Of a DNA stretch of 64,000 nucleotides, positions 34,095-45,521 are shown in pieces. Under the pieces are notes generated by a model. That model searched no databases and had not been told where the DNA came from. It saw nothing but the letters and a program-made list of their open reading frames with translations. This stretch comes from Glomus cerebriforme (taxonomy: Eukaryota; Glomeromycota; Glomeromycetes; Glomerales; Glomeraceae), in NCBI GenBank assembly GCA_003550305.1, contig QKYT01000284.1:11629-75628 (forward strand), in the 5' to 3' direction. The stretch's first letter is position 1. Every line of letters starts with the position of its first letter. Made by a program: the position numbers and the translations under genes.

Positions 34095-35705
34095 ATGACT
34101 GATACACTTTCTCTCCGTGGAACTCTCGATGGTAATTGTTAGAACCAGTATATTTCTGTAAAAAATATTTCATTTCTCAAAATATTAAAAGAAAATCTCT
34201 TTATAGGTCACTCAAATTGGGTAACGGCTATTGGTAAGTTGTTCGAGGGATATCAACATTGAATTTTGTTATTTCATCGAAATTTTATACGACAAAATTA
34301 ATAATGTTTTATAAATTGATGTTTTTGACAATATAGCTACCACTTCAGAAAATCCTGATATGATTTTATCTGCTTCCCGTGGTGTGTAATTTTCTCAAAG
34401 TTATATTACCGATTAATTAAATGAGTATTTAGCATAATTTATGGGAGGAACATTGATATAAACTGAAAAATCAATTTATGAAATTACTGCAAATCAAATC
34501 TATATTTATGATTCTCGTTCGAGTTACGAATTATAATAATTGATGTTGTTATGATTCATTATTGACAGATAAAACCATAATCGTTTGGCACTTAACTCGG
34601 GACGAAACCAATTATGGCACACCTAAAAAATCTCTCACAGGTCACAATCACTTTGTGCAAGATGTGGTCATTTCTTCTGATGGACAATTTGCTTTATCTG
34701 CATCATGGGATAAAACTCTCCGCCTTTGGGATTTAAACACCGGGACAACAACTCGTCGTTTTGTGGGTCATGATAAAGATGTTCTTTCTGTATCTTTTTC
34801 ACCCGATAATCGTCAAATCGTATCGGGTTCAAGAGATAAGACCATTAAATTGTGGAATACACTTGGGGAATGTAAATTTAATATTCAAGACGAGGGCCAT
34901 TCTGAATGGGTCTCATGTGTGAGATTTTCACCAAATCCATCGAATCCAGTTATTGTGTCATGTGGTTGGGATAAGCTTGTTAAGGTGATTCCTAAATATT
35001 TTAAATTGATTTATACTTGGCAAAGATGTCATTTGTTTTAAAAAAAAAAATATTTGCTACTTCGGAGAAGTAAATCTTCAATGAGACGAAAATCTAATCT
35101 GAGCCTAATTTATTTTAACGTCATATGCTAAAATAGTGTATATAACGTATTTATTAATGATTTTTCTAATTTTTATATGGATATATTATAGGTTTGGGAA
35201 CTTACTAAATGTAAGCTTCGAACAAACCATATTGGTCACACTGGATATATTAATACTGTAACTATTTCACCCGACGGTTCACTTTGTGCTTCAGGTGGAA
35301 AGGATGGTATTACAATGTTATGGGATCTTAACGAGGGCAAGCATCTGTATTCGTTGGAAGCTGGTGATATTATCAATGCATTAGTTTTTAGTCCAAATCG
35401 TTATTGGTTGTGTGCTGCTACTGCATCATTCATTAAGATTTGGGATCTTGAAACCAAGACTGTCGTTGATGATCTCAAACCAGATTTTACGGAAACAGGT
35501 AAATTATCGAAAGATCCCGAATGTATTTCACTTGCTTGGTCTCCGGATGGCACTACTTTGTTCGCTGGTTATACAGGTAAATTATTAATCAATTCTTTTC
35601 CAATCAAATATTGATAATTTACATTTATTTATTGTTTTCCGTATTCCGTTTTTTATTATAATTATAGACAATAAAATTCGCGTATGGCAAGTTACTAGGA
35701 TGTAA
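34095..35705 (+). CDS. RACK1: RACK1 (Cpc2/Asc1) 40S-bound WD40 protein
   Basis: Six exons (34095-34131, 34207-34233, 34337-34381, 34569-34984, 35192-35576, 35668-35705) give 315 residues, close to the usual 317. Seven WD repeats are seen: [116 protein letters not shown] and DNKIRVWQV. It is a ribosomal scaffold at the 40S head linking translation and signalling. The first three exons are short (37, 27, 45 nt), so introns are packed at the 5' end, as often in highly expressed fungal genes. Confidence 0.95.
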
Positions 35706-36086
35706 TGTTATAGGAAAAAATATATAAATATATATTTATTTGAAAAATAGGTTTATTGTAGTTTCTTTTATCAAAATTAAAGTTAATTAAAATATTGCGC
35801 TTTTGATACCTTATTTCTAAAAAAAGATCTTTGAGTTTAATTAGCACTTAACTTGCTTTTGTTGTAATTGTTATCGAATTGGAAAGATTGTCAAGATGCA
35901 TATGTTATTGTAGTTTTACCCAGACGGAAAAACGTATCAGCATGTGACATTGTGACATGTATAAAAAAAAAAAAATATATATATATATGTATAAATTGCT
36001 GCTTTCTTAAACTATTGAGTTACTAATTTTTTGAGGCTCATTTGATTACAATTTTTGTTCTTTATACCGAAATTTTGTTTTACGTC
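35706..36086. other. short intergenic
   Basis: AT-rich, with a poly-A/(TA)n run at about 35962-35990; no gene seen. Confidence 0.5.
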
Positions 36087-39000
36087 ATGTCCGCAAAAGA
36101 AATTTATTACAATATTCGAACAATCTGGGAATGGAGTGAAGAATTCAATGCAATAATAGAGGACAAGTGTCGGTAAGATGTTCGTGCTATTAAATATTTT
36201 AATTCCTATTACATATTTGGCTTTTTTTATTTATTGCTTTTTTTTTGATAGAGAAATCGGGGATAGATATGGTACCGAGGTCGAATATATAAAAGATAAG
36301 CAGGTTTGGATTTTTTATTGATTTATATATAAATGAGCATTCATATAATAGTAACAAAAATATTTTTCTTTTTTAAACTGACAGTCATTTGATATAAAAG
36401 GCACTGATTATAATACGTTGGATCAATCGTAAGTTTTGTGATGCATCTGGTGTATCTCTAAATTTTCATGGATAATTGATATGAATTAATCATTCCCTAT
36501 ATGGTTGGTTATAGACGTGATGATTTGATCAGACTGCTCAATTCTAAGGTATATTAAATTCAGATTGATTGATTTATATGAAATTTGGTATATGATCGAT
36601 CTTCTGAATATCTGCATATATATTCATAGGCTACGGCTGCTAAACAAAGCCTCGTCATACCTCGTCGTCCCAAAAAAAATAAGTCCAAAGCCGAAAAAGT
36701 TAATGTGGCTCCTGGTTTACCTCCTCCTTCACCTTTTGTGGAAGAAGATATTCCATTGATGACAACGAGACAAACAGTTGATGATACCGAGAACTTAGAA
36801 GATATATTCGAATTTGATCCTCGAGTACGAATGGACGATATTCCTAATATATTTGGGTGGAATCGACGGGAACCATTTTTAACCTTTGATTATTGGAATG
36901 ATGTTTGTAAAGATTGTAAAGTTTCTGGCGATATCCATGAGGACAAAAGGGTGAGCGAAATATCATTTACGTTTGTTACGCTCTTATAATAATTTTCAAT
37001 TTATATAACTAACTTTTTCTTTATAGAGAATTGAATTCACCAAAGGTAAAGAGAAGAATGTTAAGGAGGCAAAGAAGAAAATAAAACAATTACAAGATAA
37101 TTTTGTATGGAATTTTTAAAATGAATTATAGCGATTGGTTTGAAAGTTTGACTATCATTAACATCTATTTAATTTTTGAAACTTTTACAGCTTCGACAAA
37201 AACTCAATCACAAACGCATCCCATTGGTGCATTACCCCAATCAGTATACGGTATTCAAATTGTATTTCTGCCACCTTTTCAAACATCCATACTTTAGTAA
37301 AACGATGAACATGGACTTTCAAGACATTTACGTACTTGTAGCAGCTACATTAGATCCGTTAACTCAAAAGTATTTACTACCTCGGGATATACCTGATACA
37401 AATTCATATTATAATGATCAATATGACCGTATAGAACACAATCGGCAAGAAAATAATAGAGAAGAAGAAAGAGCATCAAAAGGAAAAGCTAAAGCAGGTT
37501 CTTCGACTAATAATTATTACGACTCATCATCGCATAACTGGAAAAAAATACCAAGACCTAGTGAAGAAAGAGAACAGTGGTCTTATAATGTACCTGATAC
37601 AAATTCATCGGATGTTTTCCCAGCTCTTTCTTCCCAGAGTGGAACTAGAAATCAGAATCGGAGGCCTAATAATTTTGAAAGACCTTTACCACCAGAACGT
37701 CGTTTAGAAAATCAACGCGCTCGTAGCTCATTTAATGAAGATTCTTTAATTGATCTCGATGGCGAACCCCCAGTGGTTAAACGCTCAATCAGGCAACAAA
37801 ATCCAAATAGAAGTAATTATTCGAATGCTGGAAGTAAAACTATTGGTAAAATGTATATTATAGAACGTTTACACAATTTGTTAAATTTTTTCATTATTAT
37901 TTACTTGCATATTAATGTAAGCATTATTATTCAATATAGGGTTCGAGATTATAATTTTTCTAAGATGGAGGATGTGCTGAAAGAAGGGTATTTAATATTG
38001 ATCCTTAATATGATATATTGTCGTTGATACTCATCCATTATGTTTCGCTTATTTAGATTAGAATATGTACGTGTACATAAAGGCGAAATACGATTTTATG
38101 GAAGGTAAATAAAATTTAAATTTAAAGAAAGTTATTATTGAAAATAATATTAATTCAATTAATCATCTATTTAATTAGTTTGGGCAAAACATTCTTCTCT
38201 AATGTTGGAGATGATATTAAAGGAAAGTTATGGGAATTTACTGATTTGAAAGATGTCCTTGTTTCAGGATATGGCGTCAAACCAAAATTCAGGGAAATGT
38301 AAGTTTATCTACATTTTTCTTTTGAAAAATAATTCTGTTATTTATTGAATAAACATCTAAAAATATTCGCAGTGCAACATACGATAATAAACTTATTGGG
38401 GGTTTCATTGAAGTTCTTGGTTCAAACCCTGTCAATAAGTCCAAGTCTGCGTATTACGAAATACTTGCGGAAGCAAGAAATGCGCCACAAGACAATGTCA
38501 GCAATGTTTATATGTATCTTAATATGGGATTCGTTTCCCTAGAGAAAGTTATGTTAAATTGGGATCCTCTTGTAAACATTGATTGGACAATATTGGATCG
38601 GTAAGATTTAAATTAATAAAAAGTTTAATAAATTTGTTTAATTTTTTAAATATTAAAAAAATATATACACTTTCTTTTTATTCCAGAAAAACCGATTTTT
38701 CAATGATTTTGGCTACAAGACGTGCTATTCGTCATGATGTGAGACCCTTTAGTACATTTGTCAAGAAGGTATCGGTTAGCCCGGAAAGCCGTGCGATCTC
38801 ATACGAAAATGTTATGTTCCCGAAGACGGGTGATATGGCTCTTGAAGTAAAATCTATTAATTTCAAACAAGTTTCAAAATTCCAATTACACTATCCATTT
38901 GTTGCTGAGGTGGCTCGTGTAGAAAAATTAAAAATTGTCGAACAACCAAATTCTAATAAACACACAGGTAAAACTGGATTTGGAAATATACACTATACAA

Positions 39001-39295
39001 TCGAGGTGAGAATTTTATAATAATTATTTTGAGTTTGTTACGAAATATTAAATTATTCATTTATTATTGTTTTAAATTTTAAAAATAGATATACAACGAA
39101 GCTCACAGAGAAGCATTCAAGAAAAATAGTTCTCTTGGAAGTGGCGAAATCGCCAGTTGGACGGTTGATAGTATTTTAGGAGAAAACCCACAACGCAGTA
39201 TTTTGGTCGAATTTGTGAAAACGATGTTATTGCTAGTCGAAAGATGCCATAAAGTAGCAGAGTTAAAAAGTCAACAAGCTGAAGAAAACCAATAA
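36087..39295 (+). CDS. conserved fungal protein of unknown function, 13 exons
   Basis: Exons 36087-36172, 36252-36303, 36385-36428, 36525-36548, 36630-36950, 37027-37104, 37191-37845, 37948-37987, 38057-38104, 38179-38298, 38373-38600, 38687-39005, 39089-39295. I do not recognise the family with certainty. An IEFTKGKEKNVKEAKKKIKQ segment looks like a KH-type or similar RNA-binding helix region. A long polar middle part (NRQENNREEERASKGKAKAG) is disordered. The C-terminal half (RVHKGEIRFYGSLGKTFF, GFIEVLG, FQLHYPFVAEVARVEKL) looks like a folded domain of beta-rich character found in uncharacterised fungal proteins. Exon 8 uses acceptor CGAG at 37944-37947; the nearer ATAG at 37936-37939 would shift the frame. 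No membrane segment or signal peptide. Confidence 0.7.
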
Positions 39296-39887
39296 TAACA
39301 AAATTATAAACAGGAAAATATTTGGTTTGGTTGGTTGGAGGATTAAATTGCATTTTATATTCCTTTTTTTTCCTTACTAGTTGAAAAAAAAAATCTGTAA
39401 TTATATTATGTAACTACTTTTTTGCTAAACAGAGAACATTATTATCAAATAAATTATATTTCACAAAACTTATATTTCATTGATTGATGAATATCCAATA
39501 TTAACAAAGTTTTCAAGAGGGATTCCTTAAATCACAAACATAGCCATTGGTCTGCAGCTCCAAGCATTAAAAAAAAATTATATTAAATACAGTACAGACC
39601 TTTATTTATGGATAAATAATTCAAAGTTGAACTTTATAGCAAAATTACTAAAAAACAACAATTTTTTATGCTGCTTTAGATATATTTTCACTGCTAAAAT
39701 CTAAATATTTTATGTTGTTAACAGTATTTTATAATTGTTATCATTTTTGTAGCCAATTTATTTTAATCTTATTTTCTTTTTTTTTAATCAAGTAAATATT
39801 CCAAAATCAATTTCACCCAAATAATCAAATCCCTTACTTTATTTAGTCAAAAATAAAACTTAAAATTTAATCTTTAATAATAATTAT
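39296..39887. other. convergent intergenic region
   Basis: Lies between the 3' ends of the 13-exon gene and the HDDC3 gene. AT-rich, no coding signal. Confidence 0.5.
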
Positions 39888-40963
39888 TTATGGATGGCAT
39901 TTATATTGTTCACCTTGAAATTCAAAAACACCCTTTGAATATATTTCATTTAATTGTTCTTCCAACATTTGATTAGTTCCTCTTGCTCCTATAAAGTAAA
40001 TAATAAAATTTTTAATAAATAAATCATAAATCATAAATCATTTATTTCTGACATTGTTTCAAAAATTACCATCAGTTACTTTCTTAGCCCATATAACGTA
40101 TTCTTTTTTTTTAATTAATATATCGTATATTATTAAATATACGATGTTAATAAATTAATAAAGTTTAATCATTCATTTTATTAATCAATTTTACCTTGAA
40201 CGCGTTCTTTTGACCATCCTATAGGTGCTTCCCTTTTTATATCTCTTAGATTATATAATTTATCCGCCAACTTCACTTCTTTTGCCTAAAACAATAAAAA
40301 CAATAAATCTAATGTGTCTCATCATTTTCTAACCAATGAACAGAAATGAAAATTCAGAATTGCCTGCTTAGATAAATGTGGAGTATGTTCGATTTGCAAC
40401 CTTTTAATTTCAGCCTTTTCTAATGTTTTATCATCAGTACATTCTGCTACAATATTTCTAACTTTTTGTCCAAATTGTTGTTCAATCTGATAACATAATA
40501 AATTAATAATTGTTTTAACAATTTTATACTTATAATATTATTAACATTACCTCCTCAAAAGTTGTTTCCGTATCTTCTACTGTATCATGCTCGAAACAGA
40601 TTTAATAAAGAAATTTTAATAAAAAAATATATATATAAATTTTAAAAATTTAAAAACCAATTTACCAATATTGCAGCTTGAATAGTGGCAAGATCATAAA
40701 CTCCGGCATCCGTAAGATTTTTTGCTACACCAATCGGATGATTAATGTAAGCTAAATTGTTTCCACATAAAAGAAAATTAAATTAACATTACATTCCTAA
40801 TTCATACGAGAAAACTACCATTAAGTTGTAATATTGACTTACGTGTTCTTGCAATATCCTTACGTTTTTGATATGAGTGTTTTTTGGCAGCGAAGTCTAT
40901 TGTATCAATTAATTTCGCGATATCAAAGGAAGCATTGGAAATTTGTGTTCCTTGGGAAGACAT
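39888..40963 (-). CDS. HDDC3: HDDC3/MESH1-type (p)ppGpp/NADPH phosphohydrolase
   Basis: Seven exons (40963-40843, 40751-40666, 40589-40551, 40486-40364, 40285-40195, 40102-40070, 39988-39888) give 197 residues. HD-domain hydrolase of the SpoT-homologue group: [28 protein letters not shown], the metal site [18 protein letters not shown] and [11 protein letters not shown] are all present. Animal MESH1 cleaves ppGpp in vitro and NADPH in cells; the same activity here is inference. Intron 4 appears to start with GC (CAG|GCAATT). A GT donor 30 nt further on (TTG|GTTAGA) would add ten residues not expected in the family. Divergent from GCN3 with 172 bp between starts. Confidence 0.9.
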
Positions 40964-41135
40964 TTTTTTTTATTAAAAATTTAAAAAATTATTTCTTAAG
41001 GTTATTTATTATCGGAGATGTTCGTATGACTTTTATTTAGCCAATTAATCAACCGGAAATTTCCGAATTTATATATAAGTTCCGAGATTTTTCCCCTTGG
41101 TGATTTTGAGTAATTTAGTGTTTTGTTATGAAAAA
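40964..41135. promoter_or_regulatory. bidirectional promoter, HDDC3 / GCN3, with 12-bp palindrome
   Basis: 172 bp between the two ATGs. CGGAAATTTCCG at 41054-41065 is a perfect palindrome, and a CCAAT pentamer lies at 41041-41045. Both could serve either gene. Confidence 0.5.
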
Positions 41136-42872
41136 ATGAGCGAAGGTAATATCTTTAAAATTTAACTTTATTTAATCTATAGAAATGAGTAATATTTGAT
41201 GTTTCAATAAATTTTGATTACAAAGAGGTAGCAACAATTAATAATGCTGAACAATTCGATATTGTCACGTGTTATCAAAAGTTCTTAGAAAATAATCCGG
41301 TACGTCTTCTTTAAAGCCATCTATATTCGGTTATTAACACGAACGAAACTAATCTCGAAAATTTCATGGACGTGATACCTAAATTGGGGTTGTGATAAGG
41401 ACATATCTATGCCCATTGCAGCAATAGAATCGTTAGTTGAATTAATAAAACATAGTAAAGGTAAGTTGACAGCTTATCATGTAGAATATTTTTCATATTT
41501 TTTCTCAATTAACTCAATTAAAAATATATTGTTCCGCTTAAATGTTACACGATTTAGCAACTACGTTATCTGAATTTATGGAATCCCTTAAAGATGCTAG
41601 TCAAACACTTAAATCTTCTGTGAGAAATTCTATTTCATTATCAGCAGGCGCTGACCTATTTTTGAGGTTTGTTACAAGAACATCACACGATGTAACAGTA
41701 CGTTAAATCATAACATTAAGAACGTTTATCTATATTTTTTTAAAAGATTATATTTTTACTGATTTTACTGTTTTACATAAAATTAGAATTTTGAAGCATG
41801 TAAAGAACATCTAAGAAACAGCGGCAAGGTTTTGGTTGAAAAAGCTGTTGCAGTTAGACATAAAATTGCTGAGTTAGGTGTACAATTTATTAAAGATGAT
41901 GCAGTTAAGTTTCCTTTTTAGAAATGTCTAATTCATTTATGAATATTCTTAATTTTAATCGATTTTAAAATATTTTTTGTGGACGTGTAGACAATATTGA
42001 TCCATTCTTATTCTCGTGTGGTAATGCTACTTCTTCAACAAGCAGCTGCCCATAAGAAACGATTTAAAGTCTACGTGACAGAATCGAGGCCAACATCTTT
42101 AGGGTAAGAAGCAAATAAAAAAAATATATATATAAATATTATAATTAATTGATCATTCAACAGAATTAGATCAACCAAAATATTACGTAAAGCTGGTATT
42201 CCTGCTACAATTATACTTGATACAGCTGTTGGTTATGTTATTGATAAAGTCGATGCTGTATTTGTTGGAGCTGAAGGCGTTGTTGAGAATGGCGGACTGA
42301 TCAATGCGGTATTATAGATTTCAAAATTAATTTCTTATGATTTCTGTACTATTAACAATCAATTTTCAAACAATTTAGATTGGAACTTATCAACTTGCTG
42401 TCGTTGCGAAAGCTGCTAATAAACCATTCTATGCTGTAATCGAAAGGTAACTCTAACTTTATAACAATGCTGTTAAATTTTATAAATTTTATAAATTTTG
42501 TTAGATAGTTAAATCATTATTTCCTTTATAGTTATAAGTTCGTTCGTTTATTTCCATTAAATCAGTATGACCTTCCAACGCACACTCCTGACTTATTAAC
42601 ATTTCCTGATTTGGAGTCTCGTCAAATTGATGAAAACAGCGAACAAAAAATTAGAGAAGAGGATAATGATGATGATGTTGAAAATTTTGTGGTAAATCAT
42701 ACTAAAATTTTTTATTTATAACGATAATATTAATTAAATAATATATTGTTTTTAGGCTAGCAATCCAACGGTGGATTATACTCCTCCCGACTATATTACT
42801 TTATTATGTACTGATCTAGGAGTATTGACTCCATCTGGTGTTAGTGATGAATTGATTAAATTATATTTATAA
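41136..42872 (+). CDS. GCN3: translation initiation factor eIF2B subunit alpha
   Basis: Ten exons (41136-41145, 41226-41299, 41400-41460, 41558-41697, 41787-41903, 41991-42103, 42164-42308, 42379-42446, 42532-42691, 42756-42872) give 334 residues. It is the regulatory subunit of the eIF2 guanine-nucleotide exchange factor, which senses phosphorylated eIF2. The family blocks are clear: [128 protein letters not shown]. The first exon is 10 nt long (MSE plus one base). An upstream ATG at 41128 is closed after two codons (ATG AAA AAA TGA), a possible tiny uORF overlapping the real start. Confidence 0.94.
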
Positions 42873-42967
42873 ATAATTACGATAATTATATCTATTTTAT
42901 TAATAGAAATTTAAATAGTGCAAGATACCTTGAAAAAATTTTTTTAATAAAAAATATTCTCTATAAA

Positions 42968-43505
42968 TTAAAAAGGCAATGATGGCTTGCTCTTTTCTTT
43001 TTCTTTGAGTTTGTCCTGAAATAAAATAAGTCAATTAGACAAATAATAAATATAAGACTAAATAAAAAATGATGGTTTTTTTTTTTTTTTTTTTACCTTT
43101 CTCCAATTTTCGATAGTTTTTTGCATTTCTTCTAAAGCTTTCTGAATTTTCGCTTTCCTATATTTAAAAACAAAAAATTCGTTTAAACCTTTTTCATGTT
43201 TTCTTCTTTTACATATCTTCTTACCTCTCCGGGGCATTTCTTTCGTGTTTAGCACCTTTAGGAGGCTTTGTTCTAGGAGGTTTCTTCTCTTTCTTAGGTG
43301 GGAGTCCAATATCCTTCGCATTTGTCCCTAAATATTCAGCATTTTTCCTCATGTCAGCTAATTTGCGTGAAGATACTTTTGGATGCATATATCTTTTACG
43401 TCCCCACATATTTTTATATATAAATTTAGGTTTGAAATCTGAAGGTGTATAAGTTCTTTTTAAATGGTTGAGTGCTTGTTCGGATATGCGTTTTATAGTC
43501 GACAT
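42968..43505 (-). CDS. MRPL25: mitochondrial large ribosomal subunit protein mL59
   Basis: Three exons (43505-43225, 43157-43097, 43015-42968) give 129 residues. Matches the fungal mL59/Mrpl25 layout: a basic N-terminus, MHPKVSSRKLADMRKNAEYLG, LPPKKEKKPPR, PPKGAKHERNAPER, then a helix KAKIQKALEEMQKTIENWRK. It belongs to the fungus-specific proteins of the mitochondrial ribosome. The start chosen is the first ATG in frame; no strong mitochondrial presequence is seen, which is usual for this protein. Its 3' end is 95 bp from that of GCN3 (convergent). Confidence 0.75.
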
Positions 43506-44204
43506 TTGACTGATTTGAGAATTAAAAGAAAGTGTTAAGAATTCAATTAAAAAATGTTCTGTTAATTGATGCGCATTATCAACCAATCATATCAATGCAC
43601 TGAAAATACTTTAGTGATGATTAGTGCGCGACAAAGATTTGTCCTAAAATTTTCTCTAAAAATTGTCCATTAGGTCTTCATTCCTTAAAAGTTGTCCTGG
43701 TCTCAGTTCTTTAGATTTTAGGATGTCTTGATTTTTCCTTTTTTATATAAATTTTCCTTAAAGGTAATTCTAAAATTTGTTCCTGTCGTCGCCATCGTCA
43801 AAGTCACCAACGCGAACGCCATTTTATCCCATTTGATCCCAGGAAAAAAATTAAAAGAGAATTCGATGTCATAGCCATATCTGTCGCGTAAACTACAGCT
43901 ATATTAAGAGCAATTCTAATCACAAAACTGCAATATATCAGTCCATGGATTAAGAGTTAAAATTCGCAGAGATCAAATTGTTGTGACGACGTGAAAAAGA
44001 GGAGTATCTTACACTTAAAAGAAGATTAATTTTTTATCAAATTTCCAAAGCACGAACAAAAAGGCTTCATCTGAGATAATAAAAGAGCATTACCTAGTGT
44101 AAAGCACAAGTTACATAGTAATGATAGTATTAACGGTGGTAATTGATCAGCCTGTGTAACCTAGAGTAGATATTATTCTATTTTGGTTTTTTTTTAAAAA
44201 AATA
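43506..44204. other. divergent intergenic, mL59 / LSM1
   Basis: About 700 bp. Scattered related pieces TTGTCCTAAAATTTTCTC, AAAAATTGTCC, TTAAAAGTTGTCCT and TAAAATTTGTTCCT between 43640 and 43790 suggest short degenerate repeats. No gene seen. Confidence 0.45.
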
Positions 44205-44871
44205 ATGGATAATTTTATTCCAGGACAAATATTCACAACTTCTGCCAGTTTGGTAGATAGTGTCGATAGTAAGTTTTTTTTTAAAATAATAAACTATCTC
44301 TCCTTTTTTTCTTTTAAATTCACATATTTTTTATTTAAAAAGGAAAATTATTAGTGGTACTTCGTGATGGTCGTAAACTTATTGGTGTATTAAGGTCTTT
44401 TGATCAATTTGGTGATTATTTTATGCTTTTTTTTTCCCTTATAATAATGAAATAAAAAAAGTTTCAAGTATTAATTTTTATTTATTTATATACAGCAAAT
44501 TTAGTTTTACAAGATACAATAGAGCGTATTTACGTAGGTGACGCGTATGGAGATATACCTCGAGGAATTTTTATAATTAGAGGTGAAAATGTAGTTTTGT
44601 TAGGTGAAATTGTAAGATTTTTTTCCTTCGAATGAATTCTTCATTATTTTAATTACTTAATTACTTATTTATTAATATATTCATTATTTAAATTAAATAA
44701 AAGGATCTTGATAAGGAGGATGAATTACCACTTCGACAAGTACCAGTTGAAGAAATTTTATTAGCGCAACGAGAGGAAATGGAAGCAAGACAAAAACGTG
44801 AAAAACTTAAGAATAAATTGTTACATGATCAAGGATTTAGTGTGGATTTTACTGAGACCGATTTATATTAA
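44205..44871 (+). CDS. LSM1: Sm-like protein LSm1 (mRNA decapping complex)
   Basis: Four exons (44205-44268, 44343-44411, 44496-44611, 44704-44871) give 138 residues. Sm1 motif [28 protein letters not shown] is split by intron 2, and Sm2 is [15 protein letters not shown]. The C-terminal extension ([27 protein letters not shown]) is typical of LSm1. The Lsm1-7/Pat1 ring binds deadenylated mRNA 3' ends in cytoplasmic P bodies and promotes decapping. Intron 2 starts with GTGATT, an atypical donor, but the frame and motif support it. Confidence 0.94.
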
Positions 44872-45521
44872 TTAATTTTACACTTTATATATACATATAA
44901 TTAATAATATTAAAAATAAGGAAGTGAGTTATGTATTAGGTAACAGATTATTGTTTTGCACAATAATGGTACGAATTCTATCTTAAATTACTTTATACAC
45001 TCTTCAAGGATTTTGTTTTTTTTAAAGAAAAAAAAAAATCCTATATAATCATTTGTAGATTCAACTTTTAAACATTTGTCTATCAGGCAATAATTTTATA
45101 CGCCACAACTAAAAAGATAATTTACCAATTTTATATTCTTTTTTTTTTTTTATTATTTTTTTTTTTTAAAATATTTTAAAAGGAAACCGGGTTTTTTTTT
45201 TTTTTTTTTTTTTGCAAAGAAAAAGATAAAAAGGGAAGAATAAAAAAAATCAAATACGTAAAAAAAGGAATACAGAAAATTTTAAGAAAATTACTGTATT
45301 CAAAAAAAACAAGGGAAGGGGGTTTGAAGGGGAAAAATTTTTTTAAGTATTTAAAATAAATGTTCCGATAATTTTTTAAGAACTAAACCAATTCACCAAT
45401 TGTACAAATGCTCATTAACCTATAAACTCGTATTACCAATTATCATAAGATAAACTAAATACCCTATTATCAAATTAGTGTAATAGTACAAGTACATACA
45501 TAGTAAAATTCCATCAAATTG
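44872..45521. other. convergent intergenic, LSM1 / F-box gene, homopolymer-rich
   Basis: A perfect 8-bp stem ATTATTGT/ACAATAAT with a 5-nt loop lies at 44947-44967, probably in the LSM1 3' UTR. Long poly-T and poly-A tracts follow (45139-45215). No gene seen. Confidence 0.45.

Noticed and set aside
34382..35191. Possible snoRNAs in RACK1 introns 3 and 4
   Set aside because: In animals RACK1 introns host snoRNAs, but no convincing C box and D box pair at the right spacing was found here.
37917..37939. 23-nt intron in the 13-exon gene
   Set aside because: Too short; acceptor 37944-37947 with donor 37846 gives a normal 102-nt intron and keeps the frame.
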